This document shows positions 28,101 to 40,077 of a stretch of 64,000 nucleotides of DNA, one piece after another. The stretch is from Ianthella basta. Its lineage: Eukaryota > Porifera > Demospongiae > Verongiida > Ianthellidae. The notes under the pieces are model-generated. The model was not told the origin of the DNA. It saw only the letters and a program-made list of their open reading frames with translations, and did no database searches. The position numbers and the translations under genes are program-made. The stretch spans positions 6,865,092-6,929,091 of the forward strand of contig OZ025874.1 of the NCBI GenBank assembly GCA_964019415.1, read 5' to 3'. How positions within the stretch are numbered: position 1 is the stretch's first letter; each line of letters starts with the position of its first letter.

Positions 28101-31100
28101 GAGATGGAGGTAGATGTGTACATGTGCGTGTGTGAAAAGGGGATGAGTTCAACTGTCAATGTGAGAATGTTCTGAATAGGGCCTAGTGTCAGTGGCGTGT
28201 GGTGGAGGTGGTGCATGGTGGTATGTGGTGATTCTGTTATAATAGGTGTGTGTGTGTGGTGATGTATGTTGGCTGTATATATGGTGGTCACATGTACATG
28301 TGGCAGTGGGGCACTTGCAAGATTGTAGGAAAGCCAATATACCTGTCAAACGCCTTCTTACTACTACTACTGTAAGTATGCCCCTGCATTACAAGGCAGC
28401 TGCTCCCATGTATTGTATACAGCATTATCAGTTTAGCTTACCATCGATCAGTTTGATTCTTGTGTATGCTCTGCCTACTCCAGTTGTACCATCAACATTG
28501 GCTCTCACTGTCAATATCACATCATAGACCCTGAAGCCTCTCTCCAAGTCGTTCAGCCTACTTCTGTTCACCATCAATTCATTGTTCATTCCAATGTAGA
28601 ATGGCATATCAGATGTGGACAAGGAGACCACTTCAAAAGTATACTTCATGAGTTCAGTGGCAGCATTGCTAGGATCACCACCTGTTACCTACAGGAGAGC
28701 CCCAGTGAGCAATTAATACACACACAGTAGCATGTTAACAACAGTACAGTATATTACATTACATCAATTACTTCAATGCAAGGCTGAAGGTTTTCAGAGA
28801 CTGCTTTGCAAGCACTAACTTCCTACCTTAATTGCGAATATTGGTGTGTCCTCTGCAATTTCATGCACATCCACAATGTACCGTCCTTTGACTGAAATGA
28901 AGGATGGCTGCGATAACTGTGATGCTGCCTCTACTGTAATTAAAACTCTTTCGCTGAAGACTGACAGCTCATTTTCACAGCTAATGAGAAAATGCTGACT
29001 GCCTGTCAGTTGGGCTGCTTCCAGAGCCCAGTAATGGATAGAGTTGTTGGATCGATCTGTTTTGATGTCATATGTGATAATGTCGTTGTCATTGTCCTCA
29101 CTCGTCAATGTGCTGGTTCTTGACACTGTAATGCGTGGGGGTTTCAGCCCAGCTGTACCAGAGCAACGAAAAGCTCCGAGCAGTGTTCCTTTGGTGGCTG
29201 TAATATGTAGAATTTGCTCCAGGGCATCCTCTGGGAGCAAATTCAGACTCATTTCAAAGCCTGCTGTGTTTGTGCAGTTAAAGGGCGTGGTAGAGTTGTA
29301 GCTTGTATTATTGCCTGGATGTAGAAAGGCATGATCATCACTGTGAATACAAGCTACCTAAAGAACTGCATTACTACATAAATGATACATTTTAACTCTG
29401 GGCTCTTACCTTCATGTAAATGTACAGTGATTAGCATTTCTGCACTCCCGGTATAGCTCTTTGGGGAAGAGGCATGGATGACTAAGTCATAACTGATAGG
29501 AAGATCCCGAATACTGACAGATGGAATGACTAAAACTGCAGTGTATAGCTGAGTAGTACTGCAAGCATCTTCTAGAAATCCACTGCAAGTGCCATCTGTC
29601 CTCCAAGCTGTTATAAAGCTAATGTTTGCAGACGGGGAGTAGACATTGAATGCAAGATCTTTTGTTGCTATTATTGTATCGCCGTATTCTATTTGGTGTG
29701 TAACATCGGCTTGGACGTAAGAGTAGCTTTTGACCTCTGTGTTGTAAACACTGACCTTTGGATTGAATAGTGTCATCATGCATGGAATGTGAGGGTCTAT
29801 TGTGAGATCCATTTCACGGGGAAGATTTGTAAAGTAGGGAGTAGCTGTGTCATAGGTGAACCTACCAGTGTCAGTGTCATATTCGGTAATCAGGTTGTCA
29901 TGTTTGATGCAGAAAGTGATTGGTTGCGAGTGTGTAACCATGGAAACACTGTTGGCACACTGTGCATACACACAATAAGTAGGTACTGTGTTTTCCTGTG
30001 GTTCAGCAAGGAGGTCGACGCTACTGACATGCTCCAGAGTCAAGTACATTAGTCTGTGGTCTTCATGGTCTTCGCGTAAGGAGATATTAACTTCTGTGGT
30101 AGGCCAGTACGCTGTGCGCCTGCTGAATCGTACCTGCTTGTACACCGTCAAAGGGAACACAATAGGGGCTGCCCCAGCAGAGTTGTCTTGTGAATTATCA
30201 AAGCATGTGATACTTGCAAGCAGTTGTCCTGGCTGGGATCCAGCGTAGGGACAGGAGAAGGTGTAACTGACTTTCAAGGTAGGAGGGCTGAGGACAGGGA
30301 CTCTGGCTTTATTGACTGTTGGACAAGAATTTTAATAGCAAATGAAGTGTATGTTATTATAATATAAATCATTAATTGAATCATCCTCATTAATAATTAC
30401 TTAGGCCATTTGCTCTTGCATCATCATTTGTTGATGAACTGAATATTGTTTCTGCAAGGGATGCATGGTGAGTTCACTGCTCTGAACTTTCTTAATTGTG
30501 TGCTAGTCATACTGTATGTAGATAGCAATTTACATTTAAAGAAACTGTAAGCTAGTACAGTGGAGCCTGTTTAAATGGTCACTGAGTTAGGCAGCCACCT
30601 TTCTAAACCAGCCAGCCTCCCTGGCCCCAAATAGTGCTAAAACACTGCAATCTACCTCTGTAGAGCAGCCACCTCTCTATAAAGTCAATTAGACAGTTTA
30701 GACAGTTTTCACTATAGCTAATCAGTAGTTAGATATGAAATTCATGCGTTTCCAGTTACAGCATTGGTACATTGCTAATAGTACTAGTTAGGCTTTGAAC
30801 AAACCTTGAGTTACAGACACACCAGTGAGCACCATTCCCACCATCCATGGCTCCTTTCCACTGGCTGTAAGGACCACACGGTACAGGTCTTCCAGTCCTG
30901 TCTCTCTGGCTTTGCTTGTATTGAAGTAAAGGAAGTTGTCTTTGATGTAGAAAGGGATGTCAAGGGATACTTGCTTAGTGAGAAAGCGTGACTGGTCCCA
31001 GACCACACTGCCATTCTCTAAAGTAAGGTTAAGTGTCCACACTAGTTGATTGAGTGTAATTGAGCCAATGCATGTCAAATTTACTTCAGATGAAGCCTGA

Positions 31101-32050
31101 AGGGAGGAAAAATGGCAGCTAGCCCTCATTGCTATACAATGTATACAGAATCACCAGCATACTCTTACCACTGTGATGGCATTGAAGAGAGCAATATCCG
31201 TTGATTCTGGTCTGGAGCTGAAATGCCTGCTACTTGCCGGTACCTTAACTTTCCAACGTCGTGGTACAGTGACAAAATATGGTATTGCTGTAGCACTGTC
31301 CTGTGTACAGAATGTGACTGGTACCGAAGTATACTCTGCTATGTCCTGGCACTCAGAGCTATAGCAAGAAATTTGCATACTGTGACTATGAATTCTATTA
31401 TCTGGTTTATTGAGGACCACATAGTAAAGGTCAGTGATAGAGTAGCCCCTGCTGATATTCAGGTGATGCACAACTTGATACAGCATTTCACCGTCGCTGT
31501 TTCTGGGATTCTTCATTATTTGCAGTGCACTAATGCTTGAGGGTCCAACATATGAGCATTCCACAATAGCCAGTATTGTACCTGTCTGAGAGCCTGGGTC
31601 AATGCATGTTGTAGAGTTCACAGCATAGAGGAGCCTCAGAACAGGGTAGTGATGGGGGTCAGGAACAGAGCAGTGTGCAATAGCCGTGTTAACTGCATAA
31701 GAATAGCAAGTAAAGGTGACTCTGAGACACTGAGTAAATACTACACTCCGGCATATTGATAAAATTAATAGTATACAGCAATGTAATGAGAATTATGATT
31801 GAAACAGGAGACATGGAAAATTGGTTGCACGGGCTGTATTGTATTAAACATACACATCTGGGTGTGTTAAGCCCTCCAGTACAAGGTCAATCTCTTGTCG
31901 GCTGAATTCACTCCGATTTAGTCACATTTTGTCACAGTGCAACTTGCACATACCTAGCTAGATGCACTTCCTAGCTGTAGTGGACTTACCTTGTGTCACT
32001 TGTAAGAGAAGGAGAACTAGTCCTGCAGCTGCCAGTGTAGTGATGGGCAT
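25163..32050 (-). CDS. Receptor tyrosine kinase with duplicated ectodomain module and cadherin-like repeat, 15 exons
   Basis: Exons (minus): 31990-32050, 31169-31692, 30805-31096, 29410-30315, 28827-29314, 28442-28688, 27665-27806, 27381-27417, 26821-27001, 26516-26721, 26365-26451, 25986-26191, 25813-25853, 25627-25723, 25163-25424. Phases all join: 1258 residues. Signal peptide about 1-20; two related modules (about 21-292 and 293-594); further ectodomain; a cadherin-like repeat about 735-838 ([20 protein letters not shown]-x-L-T-V); transmembrane helix about 852-872 then RRRWKRR. Kinase about 915-1200: GEGQFG loop, IAIK Lys about 956, HRDLACRN (Asp about 1069), DFG (about 1087), [15 protein letters not shown]. 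All catalytic residues are present, so it should be active. The tail has YISM (Tyr about 1210), a PI3K-type YxxM docking motif. Ectodomain class unknown; several N-glycosylation sites. It ends tail to tail with TIMELESS. Confidence 0.92.
27102..27343. repeat. (ATGT)n microsatellite in receptor kinase intron 8
   Basis: About 240 bp of TATG tetranucleotides with scattered GTAC variants, filling most of the 379-bp intron between the juxtamembrane exon and the first kinase exon. Confidence 0.97.
30556..30716. mobile_element. MITE with TACAGTG ends (degenerate copy)
   Basis: Begins TACAGTGGAGCCTGTTTAAA and ends GACAGTTTTCACTATA, the inverted complement in degenerate form. Internal AGGCAGCCACC blocks match the copy at 52606-52711. 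TA at both ends suggests Tc1/mariner-type insertion. It lies in a receptor kinase intron. Confidence 0.65.
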
Positions 32051-33744
32051 TTTGTTGCTTAAAGATACTGACCTGTCGGATGTAGTGCTTGGGTGCATGT
32101 ACCAGCTAAAATCAAAACCACAAGAAGCTTATAATGGGACTTATTACTTAAGACTGGACAAGATGCTGCAGAAATCTGATACAGCTGGGTGCTGTCCTTG
32201 CACCACTGCCAACAACAGTGCCATTTTATGATTGCAGTGGGAGCATGATGCATGATGTAAATAATTTGTATAGCTATAGCACCTATATACATCTCCAGGA
32301 GGGTAGTAGGATTGCATGTTACTATGTTATCATAATCTATGCTGCATGGTCAGTCGCAAGGAGGAGCAAAATTAAGGATGAATTGAAACTGCATGGCTGC
32401 ATGGTGGTGTGAGCTGCCATACAGTCTATGCCCTATACACAGTCACACCCATATGTCTGGGAAGCACTGCTCAAGTGAGCAATCCACCCATGCAACCTGT
32501 GCCTGGGTGTGCATTGCTCCAGCAAGTGACGTGACACATGTGACTGTTCACCCATAACCCCACAGACTACCAGACGTGCACCAAGCAGCCCAGTATTGGG
32601 GTAAGTAAGCACTCATCAAGCACTCTGGTGAACAGAATGACTAGCTACAGATCCAGAGGTGCTGTGACCATGAAACCAAAGGCTATTCATAATTATACGT
32701 ACATACATACGTATACTGTACCATAATAATAATATACAGTAGTGCAGCTGCACATCATTCAGCACATGCATACTGAACACAACTGCCATAAAACCAAGCA
32801 TGCACACTGATATAGTTAGTCACTGGATACATGCCCACTATCCTGTTACACTATAGTACAGTACGTACAGTGTCACAGCAAGGCTGTGGGGGAGTCTGCA
32901 CTAGCTGTACAGGATTGGCTGGAGTCAACATGCCACTGGTACTGCATGGTACAAGTATACATTCCAATGCTGTTCAGTGACACACACATGTACACATGCT
33001 CACAGTTCAGTGGCAGTTTTGTTTCACTGATGAAGATTCTGCACATCCGTACATAGAACACTTGGTTCCCCTCTCAGCTCCTTAGCATGGCTCACTTCTT
33101 ATCATCACAGCTGTGTAACTTCCTCTCTATAGCGTGCTGTGTGCAGGATGCAGCTGCCTTTCATGGTCACTTCACAGCAAATTCCATTGCATAGATTAGA
33201 GGTACTTCCCCAAAGGAGCAGATAAAAGTGTTGATGTCACAGAGACATGTACACACAAGAAGCCCTAGAAATACAGTTACATGCAGTCATGATCGTAACC
33301 ATTTCCTTATTTGTGGAAGGAAGTAAGGACTTCAGTGGCGCATGGGGGTGGGTGCACAGTGGGAGGCTTCTCTCTCACATGCACTTGAAGCTCTGCCGAG
33401 TACCAACAGTACACATTGCACTGACATATCACATAATGTATAATTATGCAATGCTGCATGTATGCATGTATGCATGCATCAATACATGCAGTACATATAT
33501 AGTACAATATAGAAAGAGCCATTATTATACATTGTGGCCATGGGGTGCATGTATATAATCAAGACATTGGCAGTTTGTCAAATGACCTCATGATATGCTG
33601 AACTGCACACATGCATTCCATGTCAGATCATGTCGTGTCATGTCATGTCATCCAGTGCCTGGTATAGCAAGACCATGCAGACAAAGTAACATGTTCACGT
33701 CCATTTATAGAAGGAATTTGCATGGGAACTGATGGCTGTGTATA
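32051..33744. other. Upstream region of the receptor kinase
   Basis: Presumed promoter and spacer. AT-rich, many short GTAC and CATG palindromes. No clear TATA box, gene or repeat family recognised. Confidence 0.4.
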
Positions 33745-34090
33745 ACCATGAAGCATAGTGTCTATGTGAACACAGTGTTCACCACGTACCTGACACCATA
33801 GCTGTGACAGCACAGCGTCTGTTACATACAGGTACTATACCATGCAAACACTGTGTCTCTGTGAATACAGCGTACACTACTACTAATCTGTCTGAGAACA
33901 TCCAGTGCCTACCACCACTGTAACCATGCAGGCAGCACAGTGTCTCGGTGAAGACAGTGCCTACCACTGCCAAACCACGTCAGCACAGTGTCTCTGTGAA
34001 GGCAGTGCCTACCACTGCCAAACCACGTCAGCACAGTGTCTCTGTGAAGACAATGCATGTACGAATGTCATTACTATGATAACCATGTGA
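33745..34090. repeat. 48-bp tandem repeat, about 6-7 degenerate copies
   Basis: The best copies (33930-34050) share CAGCACAGTGTCTCTGTGAA, GGCAGTGCCTACCACTGCC and AAACCACGT, with a 48-bp period. Copies to the left are more diverged. Short frames here are repeat artefacts. Confidence 0.8.
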
Positions 34091-35334
34091 ACACACACAA
34101 CGCCTGCCACCTTGCAATTCATCCCTGTATGGCTATCTATCTCTAGTAAGACGCTGCCCACTGAGATACCACACTATACTGACTTCATCCGTTAATGCAA
34201 TGTGTAAAGAGTCCCAGAACATAATTGTATATACGTAGCTATTCAGGCCTTCAAAGCATGAATGGCATGGATCAAGGCTACTTGGCTCTGCTCCTGACTC
34301 CATCCTCCAGCATCCATTGCCACCACACTAGAGCGAGAGCAAGTGACAGACAGTAGGCCAATTTACTGAGTTCTGAGCAAATATCTTCACGCATGTAAAG
34401 GCCTACGAGGGAGCACGTTTGCTAACCTCTTCACACGTACATAATGCAGAAGGTGAGAACACATTTTTGACAACTTTTATCAGCTCCAAGTGGTCGGGAA
34501 CTGCCTATGAAACATGGCTTCAGCAGGCTCGCTGCCAGACAGCTGTCTATGAAGTAGGTCAGTGTTACATAATAGGCCATAAGGTAGGTTAGGAGAGAAT
34601 GCAATGATTAATAATAGAAATCATGCTTTGAACATCTTTGTGTATGTTAATCTAGGCTGCTCACTAAGATAGGGAGGGCTGTGCTGGCGCTGATAAGAAG
34701 CTTCAAGAGGCAATGGCGGAATGGTCACACAATGGCAAGGCTGCACAGCCCACACATACAATACAACCCAACTATGTGCATACTCCTATCTCTGCACAGT
34801 ATGCACTGTACACACGCACTGTATAATTATCTGTCTCCATAATGCATACACACAATGCAATACTACAGATGTCATGAATGTATTCCTACAAAGCACACTG
34901 TGCGCACCGTGTTGGCACAAGTACAATCTACTGTACGTACATACATACCTGCCTTGGTGTACATTCCAATCTGACAGTGAGAAGTTGCCTAGCTAGCATC
35001 ACGTGCACCAACTGTGCCAGGCACTAACACTTTGGACACAGAGATGTACTGTACCAGTAGTTACCACAATGTTATTATTATAATAAATCATGCATTTAGT
35101 ATAAAATGTACAGTATAATATACACATACATATTATATTACAATGAACATATGTATACTGTACACAGTACTGTACGGTATCATTCAACAAGGATTGAAAG
35201 GCTTCTTGGTAATTTTATTTGGGTACACACACACAAGGGGATGCACATACATACATACCACATGCAGCATTGCAGGCACACATTCAAACACCTTTTGACA
35301 CCATCCATCCTCCTATCAACACATATATGTACAC
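34091..35334. other. Intergenic, nothing recognised
   Basis: AT-rich unique-looking sequence. No splice-supported exon, RNA gene or repeat family found. Confidence 0.4.
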
Positions 35335-35392
35335 ACACACATACCCGCACACACACACAGACACACACACACTAACACACACACACACACAC

Positions 35393-35480
<88 letters not shown>

Positions 35481-35490
35481 ACACACACAC
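35335..35490. repeat. (CA)n microsatellite at a retrotransposon 3' end
   Basis: About 150 bp of CA repeats with ACTAAC interruptions. It directly follows, in minus-strand sense, the short 3' UTR of the retrotransposon fragment at 35583-36165. Confidence 0.95.
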
Positions 35491-35582
35491 CATCCATCCA
35501 TAAACTGCTTGCACTTCAAGGTATCCACAAGAAGAGAGTGATATAGGCCAAGAAAATTCCCTCACTGGGTGGTCTTCAGCCT

Positions 35583-36165
35583 CAGAACCGCTTGTGTTTG
35601 TGAAGTCCCTGACAACTAAAGGACTTCCCGCAGCGCTCACATTGAACAATGATGGCTGGAGTATGCTTCTGACGTTGGTGGTTGGTCAAGCCTGCCCAGT
35701 TTGTAGCTTTAAAGTGACAACCAGGATGGTTACGCACCAACTCCAAAGTGGTAGAGGTGACTCATGGGCTCTCTTCTTCTCATCCTTCGTAAGATTCTGG
35801 TCCTCCTTCCGTTTAGCTTTGGCATTGAGGAGAGCACCACTCATCTTCACTACTCCTTGCCAGGCTGATCTGTTCTGTGCACTCACACACCAATCTTCCG
35901 CGAAACCACACCGGGTCACTCTGCACAGGTTCGTTCCAGCGACATTTCTGCCCTCCAATGGACCGACCCAACCAACAGGGGCACAGACCAACAGCTGCTT
36001 TGGCAGGTGTGTGTCTGGCATTCAGGAGATGTGGTCAAGAAAGCGGAGTCGACACATCGACAGCACAATAGATAGCCTCTGCTGATTTGCCAGTGCACAG
36101 ATGGTGGTGTTCTGTTTCATGTTCGAAAGTGAGATACCCAAGATGATCCTCAGACAATACATCAC
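35583..36165 (-). pseudogene. 3' end of a non-LTR retrotransposon, broken
   Basis: In minus-strand sense, conceptual pieces include the post-RT pattern RLRFLDHIS, MPDTHLPKQLL, then C-x4-R-C-G-x2-EDW-x7-NRSAW, and a final C2H2-type finger QCERCGKSF ending at a stop. This is the usual order at the C-terminus of CR1/L2-like reverse transcriptase ORFs. The frame is interrupted by a stop between HIS and MPD and by at least one frameshift, so it is a 5'-truncated dead copy. Confidence 0.75.
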
Positions 36166-36179
36166 ACACAAACAAATGC

Positions 36180-36290
36180 ACACACACTTGCACACGTACA
36201 CATACACATGCATGAATGCACACATGCACACACATACGTACGTACACACACATACACACACATACATTCACACACATACATGCATGCAGA
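36180..36290. repeat. Impure CA-rich simple repeat
   Basis: ACACAC/ATACAC/GCACAC mixture next to the 5' break of the retrotransposon fragment. Confidence 0.85.
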
Positions 36291-36561
36291 CAACCACATG
36301 CTCGCAGGATATACTGCAAGTGTATCAAGTATCAAATCCACACCTCACATTTATCAGACACACTATACAAACACCACAGACTGTTGGAATGGCGTGCAAC
36401 CGCACGTGATGGGAGCTATTGGAGACATGAAAGGGAGGCCAATTTGAAAGCTTACCTTTCTACAAGACAAACTTGTACTTTGTTGTACGTACCATAAGCA
36501 GGGTAAGTGTGGGTTAATGGGGTAGGTATTAACCCAGGTTAATTGGCCAGGGACAGGTAAG

Positions 36562-36597
36562 CACGTGCCATACAGCACGTGATGCAGAGAGCACGTG
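36562..36597. promoter_or_regulatory. Three CACGTG E-boxes
   Basis: CACGTG at 36562, 36576 and 36592, spaced 14 and 16 bp. Canonical E-box for bHLH-zip or CLOCK-type factors. Confidence 0.6.
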
Positions 36598-36926
36598 GTA
36601 CAGGGGTGCATGACGAGGGGATCGCCCGGTCATACTCCGTCAAACCAATGGGACGGTCTGATAGTCCAAATGGCTAAGATTTGAGCGGGTAATGAATCAC
36701 CCCGCTAGAGCGTTGTGCGGCAACCGCTACTGACGCTTGTTGTTCACGACAGGAAGGACGTCAGTGCCACGGTGGGCAGAGACTCGAAGTGTGTCCCGCC
36801 CTTTCCCTCCCTCCTAGTTCAGTTGAGGTACAAGAGGTACAGGTTCTCTCCAGTAAGATATATACTGTGATCCTGTGTTGGGGCCCAGCAGGTACCTCCC
36901 GTTGCTCACCCAAGCATGAACGCATG

Positions 36927-37058
36927 CACGTGACAGGGTGGGCGGAGCCTCCAGGACCCACGTGACAAGTGGGCGGAGTCTCCTGGCCCACGTGACGGTT
37001 GGCCAGGGGGACCCTGTTCACGTGACTGGGGGGGCGGAGTTTCTGTGGTTCACGTGAC
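36927..37058 (+). promoter_or_regulatory. Five CACGTGAC and three GGGCGGAG motifs in a 30-32-bp tandem array
   Basis: CACGTGAC occurs at 36927, 36959, 36989, 37019 and 37051, all in one orientation, at spacings of 32, 30, 30 and 32 bp. GGGCGGAG (GC box) follows at 36940, 36971 and 37032. The stretch is GC-rich against AT-rich surroundings. CACGTGAC is the type of site bound by USF, MITF/TFE and MYC/MAX. The nearest gene in the same direction is the secreted protein at 38711. Confidence 0.65.
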
Positions 37059-37099
37059 AACCAGCCTGCTGGGTCCCGCATTGACACCATCCCTGGAGG

Positions 37100-38595
37100 G
37101 GGGTGGTTAAGGGGGTGAGGTCTCCACAGTTATCGTGATTGCATTCCGCCGAGGGTCAATTAAGCCCCATAGCCCAGCATGCATAATGCGCATCATCCAT
37201 GCATGCACTTAGGAATAAAAGGCCAAGTAATTATAACATGCATGCTGTGTGCACAAATACATTACTCCCAGGCTAGCTGCAACGTTGGTTATGTACAGCT
37301 TACATTTAAATACAAAATTTATTGTACATGTAAACACGGCCAGGGCATGGATGAACCATAGTTCATATGTTTTAGTGCAGAGGTTACTGCAGGGTAATAG
37401 AAAAGCAGATGAAGCAATGTTGATCGCCCTACGTAGCTCTTGTGGGCAAGTCTCCAAGCTCACCGAGCAGGTATAGTGAAACCAGTCCACAGTGGTCACT
37501 GTACAAGGCAGCTCCCTCGCTAAAGCAGATAGTCTTCATTGCCATGACCATACAGTATGTATAGCACTAAACTTTGCAGTCCCTCTGTGTAAGGCAGTCA
37601 CAACTGCATGTGTAAGGACTCACTCTAAGGTTCGCATGGAGGTGCCTGCCTTAAGTTAACTGCACTGCACTGTCACACACGTGAACAGTAGCTCTCCTTT
37701 GAGGCTGCATTCCACAACAAGACACAAGTAATTTGATACGAGCTTCTTGCCTACCTTGCCTCCTCGCTTAGATGAAAAATATGCGGCTTTGTGCAGGCTC
37801 CACAGTGGTATATAGCCTTAACAGGTAAGACTCCAACTAAAGACTGATGAAGACCTACACACATGAAGCCACGGCTAATCACTCACCATCATATATAGTC
37901 ACTTAGCATATCAACAATCTCTGTTTACTCCCACCTCTGCATAGCACCTGTTCTCCTTCACATTCCACTCACTACAGGCCTTAAAATGACGTACAGCAAT
38001 CAGATGCCGGCGATTACAGAAGCCTTAAGATAGGCATAGCTGTACATACTGTATATGGGAGTGAACTGTGCCACTGCAAGGTATATACTTTCCTGTGTGT
38101 ATGTGAATGGGATAGATACTCATGTGAATGCATTGTATGTGTGTGCACACCCATGGATACATGTACAGGGGAGTACGTGTGTGAGCGTGCACACATGGAA
38201 ATGTATCTGTGTGTGAGTGTTTACAGAGTGAGTGTGGGTGTGATTGCGTGAGTGTGGCACTGAATTGTAGGCGCCTACCTGTGCACGTGTGGTTTCAGTG
38301 TAGTAAGAGTGGGCTGGCGTGGGTATGGCCGTGGGCGTGCTCTTACATTTACATGCCTATGTATACCCATTTGTTTTTGACTAGAGTGTGGCGGCAACAT
38401 CAAAAGGCAGCTCAGCCAAAGGTTGCCAGGCATCTTGTAACCCCACATGCATCCCCACATGGATTATGTAGCCTATCTACGTTCAGAGTAATGAAGCCAT
38501 TTATATAAAAGGAATGCACACTGCTAATAATAGGAGGTGGGTATAGTGACAAAGTACACACTTCCTTATTAGGTAAGATGACCTCACCAGCAGTC
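37100..38595. other. Intergenic, upstream of the secreted protein gene
   Basis: Contains a short sequence around 37474-37560 starting TAGTGAAACCAGTCCACAGT that recalls the TACAGTG MITE ends, otherwise nothing recognised. Confidence 0.4.
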
Positions 38596-38604
38596 TATAT
38601 AAAG
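38596..38604 (+). promoter_or_regulatory. TATA box of the secreted protein gene at 38711
   Basis: TATATAAAG, 107-115 bp before the ATG. Same motif and spacing as at 3634-3642. Confidence 0.65.
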
Positions 38605-38710
38605 CTAGTTCATCTGAGGAGGCAGACAGAAGTAAGGATACACGGCTGTACCGTCAGAGTTCACTTCAGCACCTTGGAAAGGTCGACAAGTTCAGCAAGG
38701 CACCTACAAG

Positions 38711-39256
38711 ATGGCTGCTATCTTGCCACTTTTGACAGTCCTCCTTGTGGCTTCAAATGAAATGATTCAAGTCATAGTGAAAAAGGATCATACATCACAG
38801 CCACAGCTACAATGGCAGCATATAACATGGCCCAGGACAGGTGCCTTCAAGATGTACTATGTGCAGACCACTATTAATGGGCTAAGCTACAGTGGCGTTA
38901 AAGTGGGGCAAAGAATCTCCCATGGTCATCACATGTTCCTCTCAGTCAACTATAGTGATTACTCAGTGGGACTGACACCACACTCTGCAAAAGGTACTGC
39001 CTTTCAAATATTAAGCCAGAATGACAGCACTAATGGCAGAAGTTCAGGGAGGTTTCGACTAGCACTGATATCAGGAGAAGATACGGGAGAAGACTACACA
39101 CTCCACATGCAGCACTTGGAGGATGGTGCTGTTCGCCTGTTCCTATCACAACCGGGCTCAAAGCAGGAAGAAGGCAGCAGTGAAGTGTATGGTGTTCAAA
39201 TATGCAACACACCGTTACCCCAAAAGAAACGGAGATCTATACCAAAACAGAACTGA
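38711..39256 (+). CDS. Small secreted beta-trefoil-like protein, intronless
   Basis: 181 residues, no intron. The start is the first ATG after the TATA box. Residues 1-14 (MAAILPLLTVLLVA) form a signal peptide. The mature part alternates short hydrophobic strands with polar loops: MFLSVNYSDYSVGLTP, GTAFQIL, GRFRLALISG and AVRLFLSQ. NYS and NDS are possible N-glycosylation sites. There is one cysteine and a basic C-terminus (PQKKRRS), which could be a heparin-binding or cleavage site. The pattern of YLSV-like strand, Gly-x-hydrophobic strand and F-x-I strand is that of FGF/IL-1 beta-trefoils, and it aligns by eye with the 179-residue protein at 46827. AATAAA at 39323-39328 is a likely polyadenylation signal. 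Fold inferred; function unknown. Confidence 0.75.
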   Translation: MAAILPLLTVLLVASNEMIQVIVKKDHTSQPQLQWQHITWPRTGAFKMYYVQTTINGLSYSGVKVGQRISHGHHMFLSVNYSDYSVGLTPHSAKGTAFQILSQNDSTNGRSSGRFRLALISGEDTGEDYTLHMQHLEDGAVRLFLSQPGSKQEEGSSEVYGVQICNTPLPQKKRRSIPKQN

Positions 39257-39322
39257 AGCAGAAGTTGACTGCCAGCATTACTTTTAACTGTTAATTTAAT
39301 GTCATGTTTTAATTTTTTAAAT

Positions 39323-39328
39323 AATAAA
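39323..39328 (+). terminator. Polyadenylation signal AATAAA
   Basis: Canonical AATAAA about 67 bp after the stop codon of the secreted protein gene. Confidence 0.7.
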
Positions 39329-39811
39329 GTGTAATTTTGCAAGCTGTGTGTCCGCAGGAAATAAAATTGTCTAAACTATTCAGTGAAACTATACTTCCTT
39401 TCAGAATCACTGTTACATGTTTGCTGAATTTTGTAGATTACTTACGGATTAGTTATCTTGTTCAAACTGTGAGAAACAATCATGTACAAACTACCATCGT
39501 ATGAGAAGTGAATACAGGCTAGGACACGTTTGTGTAGATATCACAGGCTATATACACTGTGTGGTTAGTGACAACAGTGATGTCACAGATATGGACATGT
39601 GTGCAGACCCACCCTATTCCAGACATCTTTGGGACAGTTTAGGGCAAGGGCCCAAGTGTCCTGATTGGAGAGGTGCCTTCGTTTTCAGAGGTACAGTACA
39701 TACGTACATACATAGCTTGTACACATCTCTGTGAAACTGGGACAGCTGGCACTGTCCTCATTAGAGAGGTGTTCTAAATTCAGGTGTCTTGTACTGCAAA
39801 AGGGGATTCTT

Positions 39812-40077
39812 CTGTAGCAGAGGCGGCAGAGGGGGGGGTGGGGAGGGGGGGGGGGGGCTGAGCCCCCCTCTCTGAAGCTCAGCCCTCCATAACTTTTGTA
39901 GTCCGATTAACACTATTCAGCTAACTCAGTGGTTGAGGAGTAAATTCAACAAATCATGAGTAAGTTTACCTGTTTTAAAGTACACTGAAATCACTGTGTA
40001 GTACTTCCTATATCGTGTATATGTACTTTCCAAGATAGAGCCCCCACCTTTTTGGAGCTGCCGCTGCCCCTGCTAAG
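39812..40077. mobile_element. Inverted-repeat element with poly-G core
   Basis: Ends pair as TGTAGCAGAGGCGGCAGAGG and (inverted) AGCTGCCGCTGCCCCTGCTA. Just inside the left end is a long G run (39829-39858) followed by a CCCCCC stretch, able to form a hairpin or quadruplex. About 266 bp, non-coding, MITE-like. Confidence 0.55.

Noticed and set aside
27989-28349. Frame extending from a TTTGACAG acceptor at 28348, as a possible receptor kinase exon
   Set aside because: His/Thr/Pro-rich simple-sequence translation. Exon 6 joins exon 7 (27806) directly in phase.
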